NCBI GenBank assembly: GCA_026745465.1 | Contig: JACYXH010000823.1 | Span: 792,294-856,293 of the forward strand | From: Lota lota | Lineage: Eukaryota > Chordata > Actinopteri > Gadiformes > Lotidae | Reading direction: 5' to 3' | Length of the DNA stretch: 64,000 nt | Shown here: positions 47,596 to 61,722 of the stretch, one piece after another | Position numbering within the stretch: position 1 is the first letter of the stretch | Layout: each line of letters opens with the position of its first letter | Notes under the pieces: model-generated | Told to the model about the DNA's origin: nothing | Seen by the model: the letters and a program-made list of their open reading frames with translations, nothing else | Databases searched by the model: none | Translations under genes and position numbers: made by a program

Positions 47596-47600
<5 letters not shown>
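46262..47600. other. Intron sequence between repeats, no gene seen
   Basis: Unremarkable AT-rich DNA; no recognisable exon or transposon ends. Confidence 0.45.
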
Positions 47601-49860
<2,260 letters not shown>

Positions 49861-49869
49861 GTCATTTAT

Positions 49870-50362
49870 CTAGTACGGTCTGTCATTTAATTAATTAGTT
49901 TAGTTAGTTAGTCTCTTCCTCATTTCCTCTGGTTCTGTCCTTGTCATTGTCTCTTCATTTCTTCTGTCTTTGTCCTTCTGTCTCCTCCTCATTTCCTCTA
50001 GTTGCTACTCTGCTTCTTCCTCATTTACTCTCGTTATGTCTCTGTCTCTTTCTCTAGTTGTGTGTCTCTTTATTTCCTTTAGTTTTGTCTGTCTCTTCCA
50101 CATTTCTTGTAGTTATGTCTCTCTATTTCTAATTTCCTCTTCTTAATATTACTGTCTCTTCCTTATTCATTCTAGTTATTTCTGTCCATCTGTCTCTTTT
50201 GTTATTCCTTATTTCTTGTAGTTATGTCTGCCCCTTCCTCATTTCCTCTAGTTCTGTTTATGTCTCTCTCCCTCATTTCCTGTACTTCTGTCTTTTCCTA
50301 ATTTCATCTAGTTCTGTCTGTCCCTTCCTCATTTCTTGTAGTTCTGTCTGTCTCTTCCTCCT
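49870..50362. repeat. Polypyrimidine tandem array, unit about 30-40 bp
   Basis: About 13 diverged units built of CTAGTTCTGTCTGTCTC, TTCCTCATTTCCT and variants (TTGTAGTTATGTCT). The plus strand is almost purine-free apart from TAGTT and TGT positions. Open frames here are compositional artefacts. Confidence 0.85.
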
Positions 50363-51126
50363 TGACAAGCCACATGTTATGGCATCTCCTAACCCTAGCC
50401 CTCCAATGAGCAAGCAAAGAGCAACTATCCAGTAACATGTTATGACTCAGCACATAATTCACTCCTAGCCATTCTGTTAGCTGCTTTATTTTTTTGCACA
50501 CAGGGACTTTAGTGTGTTTTGAGTAATACACAAAAGTTTGGCAAAACTTTAATTGTGGGCCTAGAAAGATGGAATGTCCACTGGCAAAATGCAGTTTTGG
50601 TTTTCAATTTGTTTTGGTCACTTGATTGATTGTCACTGAAACTTTAATGGATGCTTAACCTCCTCATCATTAGCCCTCTTTCTCAGTTTTCTTTCTCCAG
50701 AAAATAACCTACCCAAAGTAAATACAGTCTCTCCACAACTACAAGGACTATAATGTGTAAACCTGGTACCAAAAGAAACACCTGTGAGATTGTTGTGCAC
50801 ATGAAATAATCAATGTGGATGCTACTGGGTCAGAGTGATAAAGCTAGAATACAGCATAAGTGGAAGATTGCATTTCCGCCTGAAATAAATGTCCTGTTTT
50901 ACAATGAATACCACCTAGTGCATTATCAGTTGGTAGCGCCATAGCACTATAAGGCCTGTTGTTGTTAAATGCTTATTGAATTGTGTTTTGTTTAGCTAAC
51001 AATGGTTATGATAGACTAAAAGTTGAGACTCTAATGTCACATGACATTGGGTTTCTCATGTGTTTTAACGCCTAACAGAGGGGGCGCTGCCCGAATACGG
51101 ACACGTTGGGATGAAGATGTTACTAA
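50363..51126. other. Intron sequence, nothing recognised
   Basis: No coding, RNA or repeat signal apart from general AT-richness. Confidence 0.4.
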
Positions 51127-51708
51127 TAGGGCTGTCAAATTCTGGTCAGTTGGTCGATTGGTTGTTCGATATGCACTTGATTTACCAAATTCTCATTGGT
51201 CGGACAATTGCTGGTGTTACTTTCATAAGGAAAAAGCCCTTCTTAATCCATTATTTTCGGGGGTAGGACGGACATATGCAGACCGATGTGTTTCATTTTT
51301 GAGTGATAGGCTATATTGTGTTAGAAATAACATTAATTACGAATAGAAATAACATTGAATGGTTCGTAGTTTTGGTTGTAATAATCATATGATTTGATAG
51401 ATTAAAAGACTTATAATACATGAGGTCCAAACACCCCGGTTTTTTACAACTTTGAACTCGCCTAACTTAAGAAAGAATGCTAGTCGTAACTTACTGAACA
51501 TTTACTCGGCTCCAAACTAATTGATACCAAAGAATTCGTTGGTCTGGCAGCATTTGGTTAAAAAGGAAGACAAAAAAGTATGTGAGTGTAAAGTAAGTAA
51601 AAGTATGTCGGCATATCATCTAAAATCGTAAGGCATATATTATAAAAATGTTCTTAGAGTTGGTCGAATTTCAGTCGACCAAGATTTTATTTGGTTGCTA
51701 CAGCCCTA
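51127..51708. mobile_element. Non-autonomous hAT element, 582 bp, with partial 8-bp duplication
   Basis: The left end TAGGGCTGTCAAATTCTGG and the reverse complement of the right end, TAGGGCTGTAGCAACC, are inverted. Subterminal GGTCGATTGG and GGTCGACTGAAATTC also correspond. Flanks GTTACTAA (51119-51126) and GTGAATAA (51709-51716) match at 6 of 8, as expected of an old hAT target-site duplication. No transposase. Confidence 0.8.
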
Positions 51709-52019
51709 GTGAATAATAACCTAAAGTTTTACATGTGGTTAACATTTTGTTTTCATTGGACCCTGGGAGTTGAATATCCTTACTTTGTCTTTAGTACATA
51801 AGGACGAGTGTATGAGTTTATGTTTGTGTCTGAGTAGTAGTTTGTTTTAAACTGTTGAAATCCAATGATTGGGGATTCACTCAGAGGGTCAAAGGTTATG
51901 GCACCACCAGGGATGACTAACGTTTGACAAACACACAAACAGTCACACCCGCTGAGACATGAATTATCATAATGCACTTCAACCACCAGGTAATAGCTTA
52001 TAAACCTGGTGGCTTTTAG

Positions 52020-53591
<1,572 letters not shown>

Positions 53592-54263
53592 TGGTATACT
53601 ACTCCTGTTTGACGTGACTATAGAGACAGGGACAGAAAACAAAGAGCGCCGGGGAAGCGTATGATGGGGAGCACTACTCACCAGAGCTCGCGTTGTTCAG
53701 TTCGCTCCCTACTTCCAGTTAACCTGGGCCAGCTCGTGCGGTTCTTCTCTTCCGTTCAGTCAGTGATGTGCTCCAAGTGTCGTGATAACCATCCCCATAC
53801 CCAATATAAACGTGTACAGTTTCCGACCCACCGGAGAAGTCAATGGCGAAGTGTGAAACGACGTCCCGAATCCCGTCTTGGTGTAATCTGGTCGGTTACC
53901 CGTGGATCATTACACACAAATGCGGTCAAATAGTGTTCCTCTAAATCCACGCGTACGATTACACCCCAAATGAACAGATGGGTTAATACAAAAATTGCTC
54001 CAACAACACATAGCCTATTTCACTCTCTCGGTGTCCATCCGGTGTTTGGTATTTGAAATTCCCCGCGCCAGGATCCCATAGTTGAGTTAAATCCCCTTGG
54101 ATCAGTCCCATGTGGGGCTGATCAGCCAATCCCAGCGCCGCCGTAAAATAGCGTCATACACATCATACTTGTGCTATCCCCAGTGCTCAGAAACGAGTAG
54201 AATGAAAAAGGCATTGAAAGAAGGAAGGAGATGTTTTCATACAATACTTCATCACCCGTAACA
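53592..54263 (-). mobile_element. Ty3/gypsy LTR (about 670 bp)
   Basis: On the minus strand the LTR begins TGTTACGGGTGATGAAG at 54263, directly after a purine-rich AGGAGGGAGG polypurine tract (54264-54273). A TG...CA pair is completed by ...TATACCA at about 53592. The TGTTACGGG start and polypurine tract are diagnostic of a gypsy 3' LTR. The interior is GC-richer and includes a TATATTGGGTATGG patch. The far boundary is inferred from the CA dinucleotide alone; no 5-bp duplication was confirmed. Confidence 0.75.
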
Positions 54264-54572
54264 CCTCCCTCCTAAATTGTTTTTCTTTTTCTTATTTACC
54301 GTATACATGTTCCAACTATAAACAAGCAATTCCAAGGTTCAGGTCATTAAGAGACTTTACTCAAGCTCTGGATAAAGTGTCGGCGAGAATGTTGACATGG
54401 CATATCACCAAACTGTAAGGAGTTCCAGCAACAGAGTCTTTGATTTGTTGTCTTAAATCTCTCCAAGAAAACCAGAGGGGTAAACCTCTATGCTACCCGA
54501 ACCACTAAAGGTATCGACTTCGAAGTGCTGTAAGGACAGCACTAGAGCAAGGGCCTCTTTTTTGATGGTCAC
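54264..54572 (-). pseudogene. Gypsy RNase H remnant directly before the LTR
   Basis: Minus-strand translation gives KEALALVLSLQHFEV (RNase H) at 54572-54520. After a frame change, HVNILADTLSRA appears near 54410-54370, the usual end of gypsy RNase H. The polypurine tract and LTR follow within about 110 bp, without integrase. Either integrase was deleted, or this is a lineage (such as Gmr1-like gypsies) with integrase upstream of RT. Confidence 0.75.
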
Positions 54573-54850
54573 ATTTTGATGTGCAATGTCTCCATAGTCA
54601 AGAACAGGCAATAACAACTGGGATATCAGCTTCTTTTTTACACTCATGGTAAAACAGTTATTTGATCTGTACAAAACACCAATAGAAAAGCAAATATTTT
54701 TGCATAAATAATCAATGTGCATTTTGTATGATAATTCAGAGTCAATCCATAGCCCCAGATATTGTACACAGTCAACCTTAATGAGTAGTGCACCATCAGA
54801 TGTAAAAATGGAAAGATTATCAGTAGAGATTTAAGTCTTTGCACACACAC
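54573..54850 (-). pseudogene. Non-LTR retrotransposon RT C-terminal fragment
   Basis: The minus strand encodes LSIFTSDGALLIKVDC, VQYLGLWIDSELSYKMHID, then CFTMSVKKKLISQLLLPVLD and YGDIAHQN. These are RT thumb motifs of CR1/L2/Rex-type LINEs, followed in the same frame by the gypsy RNase H piece. It is probably a chance junction formed by insertion or deletion. Subfamily not assigned. Confidence 0.75.
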
Positions 54851-55068
54851 CTCGTGTCTACTCAGACCTTTTCTTCGTGAACTGAATGTGATGTGCTGTT
54901 TACCTTAGCGTTTACCTGTGTATACTTTGCTGATAGATGGACACACACTCACACACAAGCGGTGGGTAGAATTTCCTTAAACATGATACTGGGTAAATGT
55001 TGAGGACACATTGCCTTATGGGCATGAGCTAAGAATATACATAATACCTAAATGATAGACAGAATTAC
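54851..55068 (-). other. srbd1: srbd1 intron immediately 3' of exon 55069-55151
   Basis: Donor side of the 18.5-kb intron that separates 55069-55151 from 36449-36555. No features recognised. Confidence 0.6.
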
Positions 55069-55151
55069 CTGGTATGTTCCTATTCCTATGTGCTTGGGGT
55101 CGATCTTCACGAGCTCAGCCAATGGATCCTGAACACGTCTGCCAATAGACA
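55069..55151 (-). CDS. srbd1: srbd1 coding exon (most 5' visible)
   Basis: 83-nt exon with acceptor TGTGTGTAG|TGTCT and donor CCAG|GTAATT. It starts with two bases of a split valine codon, then encodes [20 protein letters not shown] and IGIGTYQ. [16 protein letters not shown] followed by IGxGxYQHDV is the signature of the Tex/SRBD1 nuclease-like core region. It splices to 36449-36555 in phase 0. The acceptor has no ordinary pyrimidine tract: it is a (TG)n of about 31 units ending in TAG. Upstream exons were searched for on the minus strand to 64000 by eye and not found. Confidence 0.96.

Positions 55152-55153
<2 letters not shown>

Positions 55154-55216
<63 letters not shown>
55154..55216. 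repeat. srbd1: (AC)n microsatellite forming the srbd1 acceptor tract
   Basis: Uninterrupted AC on the plus strand, i.e. (TG)n on the srbd1 coding strand, ending 3 bases from the acceptor of exon 55069-55151. Confidence 0.98.
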
Positions 55217-55218
<2 letters not shown>

Positions 55219-55713
55219 GTATTATATTCCCAAATATGAAAGGAGACATCATTAAATTATAGTTATTTAAACAAAGGTGGAGAACATAGATTGTCACTGT
55301 TTATAATTGTAATAGGCTTATCTGAAACTCGTAGTCAAATATTTGCTTATGATCTTAAACAGGACAAGCCAAACCAACTAAAGAAAATTCCCCACATTGG
55401 ATTCTGAACTGGCACTAACGGCAGCCTGTGCAACTGACAATAATCCACACACACTTAACCTTTTTTTCATATTCTTAAGTTGTGCGTAAGAGTGAATGAA
55501 TGAGTGAGAGAGATAGATAGAGAGAGTATGTTTCTGTGAACACATCGAGGAAGTCTCAATGTGAGAAGGAAATGCACCCATCTTCCCATATCATCTTCTG
55601 TCTATTGTATTATTCACCTACTCACCTATCCCCTGGCTTTGGGGGGAGGCTGCTGCCTGAGACAATATTTATATAGAGATGGAGTTTCAGCCCTGGCCTT
55701 GCTTACTACGCCG

Positions 55714-56706
<993 letters not shown>

Positions 56707-57522
56707 AAGGCGCATTTCTACCCAAAGTACCTGGAACCTTTATTGCCAGGAACTACTTTTCAAGGATCTAAAAAGTTCCTTCAGCCAGTTGTTCCACCGG
56801 GAACAACTTAAGACCACTAAATGTTAGGCAAATTAATCATAAATAACAATAAATCATTTTTACATCAGTTCGGATGCGAATATGCAGCATTTTCCAATAA
56901 GAATTGTGGCAGTGCAAAATACTTTGAGGATTCCCTCAACCTCATATACCCAGTGAATATGAGCATATGGGTGTGCATTATTTAATACATCCAGACATTT
57001 TTTAGGTTGTTTCCGTTTTCGATAACTAAAAGTAGGCTTTCATTATGTCGGAGGAAGTAGGTATCCAAAAATGAAACTTTGGCAATACAACTACACGCCG
57101 TCATGTTATCAAAAGCGACCTATATTAACATCCCGCAGTGCAAATAAACGTTGGCTTTTAGCGCAGACTGCTATCAAGATAAATTAGCAATACATATAAC
57201 TGATAGTGATAATTATAGGTCTATGAATGTAGTTTACCAGTATGAATGCAATGATGATTGTGTGGCATTTACCGCATGTTGAAGTGAACAAAGCAGTCGG
57301 TTTGCGGCTGTAGATGTTGAAATGGCTGAAATAAAATGCTGCGAGTCCTCCACCAATCAAAGAAGTCCCACCCCAAAGTTCCTGTACTTTTGGAAAGTAC
57401 TATCCCTTCAGCAGGGACTTTTTGGGGGATCAAATAATGTAAAAAAAATGGCTAAAGATGTAGGCCCTAGTTCCTGCGGTGGTTCCTGCGGTTGGAGTTC
57501 CTCTAAAGCAGGCATGGGCAAA

Positions 57523-57732
57523 CTACGGCCCACGGGCCACGTACTACGGCCCACGGGCCACGTACTACGGCCCACGGGCCATGTACTACGGCCCACGGGC
57601 CACTTACTACGGCCCACGGGCCACGTACTACGGCCCACGGGCCACGTACTACGGCCCACGGGCCACGTACTACGGCCCACGGGCCACGTACTACGGCCCA
57701 CGGGCCACGTACTACGGCCCACGGGCCACGTA
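57523..57732. repeat. 21-bp-unit minisatellite, 10 copies, next to the hAT left end
   Basis: Units of CTACGGCCCACGGGCCACGTA with very few substitutions begin inside the terminal repeat itself (AAACTACGGCC). The unit contains the near-palindrome GGCCCACGGGCC. Since 21 is a multiple of three it is open in several frames, giving artefactual repeats such as TYYGPRA. Confidence 0.97.
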
Positions 57733-57865
57733 CGCCGGCCCGCCTAACTTGTTCAAACTATATTATTACATTTTGATTATTATTAAATCGCATTCATTTT
57801 GACTTCCCTTCAATTGTCGCGGAACTTGTTTCTCTAGTGTTTCCAAACGCACAAACTTTTTCACA

Positions 57866-59419
57866 TTGCACATTGAGCCCTTCTGTAAAAGCGGACCAAA
57901 GAAAGGAAAAGTGGACAGTGAGTGCAGAGTGTTTAAGGAGTGGACAGCAAAATATATTTTCACTGATGTCCGATCAACAGCTGTATGTCTGATATGCCAG
58001 GAAACTGTTGCAGTTTTTAAAGAATACAACATCAGCTGTCACTTTGCAAGCAGTCAATGCAAGAACGGGCGGCTACTGCTGAGAGGTTGATGGCTAATTT
58101 ACAGACTCAGCAACATTTTTTTCACCGACAAACTGCGATTCAAGAGTCCAGTACCAAGGCAAGTTTTCTGCTAGCATTTAAATTAGCAAAGGCTAGCAAG
58201 CCTTTCTCAGAAGACGAGTTTTTGAAAGACTGCATGATAGAGACAGCAGGTCTCTTATGTCCGGAGAGCAAAGGCAAGTTTGAAAAGATCCGTTTATCAC
58301 GAAGGACAGTGAATCGCCGTGTGGAACTGATTGATGAAGATATTGCCAGCGAGTTAAACAAAAAGGCAGAGTCCTTCACGTTCTATTCATTTGCACTGGA
58401 TGAAAGTAACAACGTAAAAGACACTGCTCAGCTCCTAACTTTTATTAGAGGGATTAACGAAGGTTTTGAGATAACGGAGGAGCTTTTAACCATGGAGTCC
58501 CTGAAAGGAAAGTTGTCTCAGTCTGTTGTCTGTTGTCATCGAGAGAATGAAGCTACGTTGGAGTAAACTTGCCAATGTCACCACGGATGGATCGCCAAAC
58601 TTAACTGGAAAACATGTCGGGCTGCTGAAAAGAATCCAGGGTAAAGTGAAAGAGGAAATCCCTGACCAGGATGTTATTTTCCTTCACTGCATCATTCATT
58701 AGGAATCTCTATGTAAGTCTGTATTGCAGCTTAATCATGTGGTGAATCCAGTAGTAAACCTTGTGAACTTTATACGAGCAAGGGGACTCCAGCACCGTCA
58801 GTTCAATACGTTCCTGGAGGAAACCGATGCGGCTCACCAGGGCTTACTTTACCACTCTCGTGTCCGCTGGTTAAGTTTGGGCAAAGTGTGTGGGAGCTCA
58901 AAGAGGAGATTAGCGCATTTTGGGAGTTAGTGGGGAAATCCAACGAATGTCCTGAGTTGAATGACAAGAACTGGCTTTGCGACTTTGCGTTTGCGGTGGA
59001 CATATTTTCCCACATGAATGAGCTGAACGTGAAGCTACAGGGGAAAGATCAGCTTGTGTACGACATGTACAAACGAATATTTCGCTCATTTCCCCACACT
59101 AGCCACGCAGAAAGAGGCCACCAGAAACGCGAAAAAGTACAACAAATCACTGGACGACCTGCACAGAGAATTCTGCCGTCGGTTTTCTGATTTTGAAAAA
59201 AGTCACTTCAGCTGGTGTTCTGTCCCGTCACACGCGTTGTTTGGCTCGACCTACTTGTGTGAGCAGACGTTCAGTGTCATGAACATCAACAAAACCCATC
59301 ACAGATCCAAGTTAACTGACCAGCACCTCAGATCCATCCTGAGAATTGCCACAACAAAACTAACCCCAGACTTTGATGCACTGGTAAAAATGGGAGACCA
59401 ACAACACTGTTCCCACTGA
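57866..59419 (+). pseudogene. hAT transposase relic of the GTF2IRD2/Charlie type
   Basis: The first block (57866-58087) carries KKGKVDSECRVFKEWTAKY and a BED-like finger, CLICQETVAVFKEYN. No ATG starts it. After a frameshift, 58057-58563 carries LMANLQTQQHFFHRQ, KPFSEDEFLKDC and FALDESNNVKDTAQL. After another, TTDGSPNLTGKHVGLL, then FLHCIIH followed by TAG at 58700 where Gln is usual. 58724-59190 carries the middle region (FNTFLEET, HSRVRWLSLGKV, VWELKEEISAFW) with a further shift. 59090-59416 ends with FGSTYLCEQTFSVMNINK and the dimerisation helix LTDQHLRSILRIATT. At least four frame breaks and one stop. Close in type to the transposase domesticated in mammalian GTF2IRD2, but here simply a dead transposon. 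Confidence 0.92.
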
Positions 59420-59770
59420 AATTGAACGTGAGTTACTCTACTGTTATGAAATAAATGCATTTGTAAAATAATTTGTAAAATAAACCTTGCATATTCATGA
59501 TTTGCTGCCTGTTAACGGTCCAAACCTTTTAAAAAACCTTTTATATAATAGTTTTTACATGTCATTTACATTAGTACACATAAACACTCCATCCATCTGC
59601 TCCTCGCCTGGCCCCCCTGTCAAATTTTGAACTCAGTGTGGCCCGGGAGCCAAAACGTTTTCCCACCCCTGCTCTAAAGGTTCCTAGTGCCAGCGTTCCT
59701 AGTTCCTGCGGTCGAAACGCGCTTTTACTCAAAACGACAGTAAATGAGAGAAAACAGGAGTCAAATCCTT

Positions 59771-59806
59771 CCAGTCTCTTCCAACCAATTGGTTGAAAGA
59801 GACTGG
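59771..59806. repeat. 16-bp inverted repeat, one mismatch, 4-nt loop
   Basis: CCAGTCTCTTCCAACC (59771-59786) pairs with 59791-59806 around AATT. Confidence 0.9.
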
Positions 59807-59907
59807 CAAAAACATAGGATGAATTGTTAACGTTCGACTCTGCTCTGAACGCAGGTGGCGTGGTGTGTGAAACATTCGAAAGAAGCGAATAGTCAAAGCA
59901 AGCTTAA

Positions 59908-59990
59908 ATATACTGCTCAAAAAAATAAAGGGAACACTTGGAGTTACATTGTGTTGTTTAAGTGTTCCCTTTATTTTTTGAGCAGTATAT
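59908..59990. mobile_element. 83-bp TIR-only DNA element
   Basis: Arms 59908-59939 and 59960-59990 (ATATACTGCTCAAAAAAATA... and its complement) differ by one A/T. Only about 20 bp (GGAGTTACATTGTGTTGTTT) separate them. A TA flanks each side, as in Tc1/mariner elements. The terminal sequence ACTGCTCAAAAA-ATAAAGG is, from memory, a common repeat terminus in fish. This copy has lost its whole interior. Confidence 0.85.
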
Positions 59991-61110
59991 GTCGATAATG
60001 GAAGAGGAGGCTGACAAATTGGTTCCGAAGAAAAATGGCACTAGATCCATAATCTGGCAGTGGTTTGGGTATCGCAAGGAAGATGTCGAACAAAAGGTTA
60101 TCTGTAAAACATGCAGCAAAACCATTGCTACAAAATGTAGCAGTACCAGAAATTTGTTTCACAATTTTGAAATGCCACCCAAACGAAAAATGCATGAAAC
60201 TCTGCATGTCCACATCTCCACCAAATAAAAGGTGGACAAAACAACCAGAACTGGCCCAGAAGAAAATGAGTCGAGCTCGTTTTCCAAATCAATCCCGTAT
60301 AACAAAACAAGTCCAAAATGGAAAGAAATCACTGCCCCAGTAGTAAACTACATCGCCAAAGACATGGTCCCAGTTAGTGTACTGGAAAAGCCTGGATGCA
60401 AAAAACGAATTAAGACACTTGATTCAAAATATGAATTGCCTGGTCTCAAATGTTTTGCAATAAAAGCAATAAAAGCTACCAGCTACATTTCAGTGAGAGA
60501 AAAGTTGGCCCACCGGGTAACAAATGTGACCCACTTCTCCACAACTACCGATTATTGGAGTTTCACTGTACATTACGTCGAAGAGTTTGTGCCTTCTAAC
60601 AAGCTTTTTCCCGGCGGATCATACAGGCCATATAAAAGCACAAGGCTTGCAAGAGGCTCTCAGGTCATGGATCTTAACAGAAGCTCATCAAGTGTGCATC
60701 ACCATTCTCTGCCACATTTTCACAGGGACAGCGGATTTAAACAGAGTTGTCTGCCTGCTTGCAGTCTGTTGATGCTGACAGTGAATCAGATCCCCTGCAG
60801 CGGTGGAAGGACCAGGAAATGTTCCCAAACCTGAACAATTTGCACCAAAAGTATCTGTATGTGCCTGCCACCAGTTCACCATCAGAAAGGGTATATAGTA
60901 CCAGTGGGAATATAGTTGCATGCCACCGGGCGTCTCTCGAACCAGACCCCGTTGATAGGCTTCTGTTTATGGCACAAAACCTCTACACACACAGTTTTGT
61001 TACATTTATATTGGTTGTGATTTCCCCCTTTTTAATAGAAGCTGTGCTGCTTTCAAAGTTAAAACTGTGCGCTCTGTGCATCTTCCTAAATCACCCGCTG
61101 GCTCGGCTCT
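59989..61110 (+). pseudogene. ZBED-type hAT transposase relic, middle deleted
   Basis: An ATG at 59989-59991 gives MSIMEEEADKLVPKKNG, then a BED finger: IIWQWFGYRKEDVEQKV, CKTCSKT (CX2C), TRNLFHNF. A frameshift leads to the N-terminal transposase segment (60300-60560: VVNYIAKDMVPVSVLEKPG, YELPGLKCF, HFSTTTDYWS with the first catalytic Asp in TTTDYW). The rest of the catalytic core is absent. 60747-60990 holds the C-terminal hAT dimerisation region: PLQRWKDQEMFPNLNNLHQK, YVPATSSPSERVYSTSGNI, then DPVDRLLFMAQNL. The internal deletion and frame breaks make it inactive. The ATG lies exactly at the junction with the 83-bp element. Confidence 0.9.
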
Positions 61111-61722
61111 AGCTGGCTGGCAGTCCAGGTGGGCATGGCCTATTTGATCAGAGAAGAGTTTGTTGTCCGGAGTATTTTAAGGGGTGCACAGACAAACGGC
61201 GCTAAATACATGTTCAGTGTGTTTTTGATACGCATGCATCTAGGTTTTGTATCCAAGGCAAAAGCCTTGGATACAATTTGTCTGTGAGTACTGTGTGACT
61301 AATTATCAACACTTGCATATTTTTAAGGAGTTCAATGAAAGAGTTTCTATTGTTTAGGTGAAGCATACTCCGCTGGTTAGCTGTTGCAGCAGTGGTTATC
61401 TCTGTTAACTGGTTGACGTGACTCGTAACTGTTGCGGTAGTTGAACTGTGCTAATTACTGTCTATATGAATACGTTATTGTTTGTATACTGATTTGTTAT
61501 TTTCTCTGTAATGTTTCAGTTTTACAAATAACAAAAGTGTACCAAGAGAAGAAACAAGACTAAAGTAAATACAAGAAAAGTCAAGCCTTGTGTCTTTATC
61601 GGAGGACTTTTAAATGTTAGCTGGCTGTCTAGCTTCGTACAAGAGAACGTGCTGCAAGGGCAGTACAGTAAAAAGACAAGAGCACGGCGGGCTAAAGCAC
61701 TCGAAAACAATACTCTGCAAAC
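61111..61722 (+). other. Leader or LTR region of the BEL/Pao element
   Basis: Non-coding sequence between the hAT relic and the BEL/Pao gag start. GTGTCTTTATCGGAGGACTT near 61590 could be the end of an LTR. The right boundary is inferred by position, and the paired LTR is outside the window. A 13-bp perfect inverted repeat (TTGTATCCAAGGC, 61247-61259 and 61264-61276, loop AAAA) lies in it. Confidence 0.45.

Larger units (their letters stand above)
57509..59671 (+). mobile_element. hAT (Charlie-like) transposon with perfect 8-bp target-site duplication
   Basis: CTCTAAAG occurs at 57501-57508 and at 59672-59679, an exact 8-bp duplication. The left end CAGGCATGGGCAAACTACGG and the reverse complement of the right end, CAGGGGTGGGAAAACGTTTT, are hAT-type inverted repeats. 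Length is 2163 bp. It carries a degraded transposase (57866-59419) and a 21-bp minisatellite just inside the left end. Confidence 0.95.
56707..59724. mobile_element. Outer DNA element split by a hAT insertion
   Basis: The left end AGGCGCATTTCTACC (about 56709) and the reverse complement of the right end, AAGCGCGTTTCGACCGCAGG (about 59724), form weak terminal inverted repeats. GTTCCTGCGGT/GTTCCTAGT motifs occur just outside both sides of the inner hAT. Subtracting the 2.16-kb hAT and one 8-bp duplication leaves an element of about 0.85 kb without transposase. Exact ends and its own duplication are unresolved. Confidence 0.5.

Noticed and set aside
57479-57802. Repeat protein encoded by the 21-bp array
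   Set aside because: The frame exists only because the unit length is divisible by three. It is open in several frames and starts inside transposon terminal sequence.
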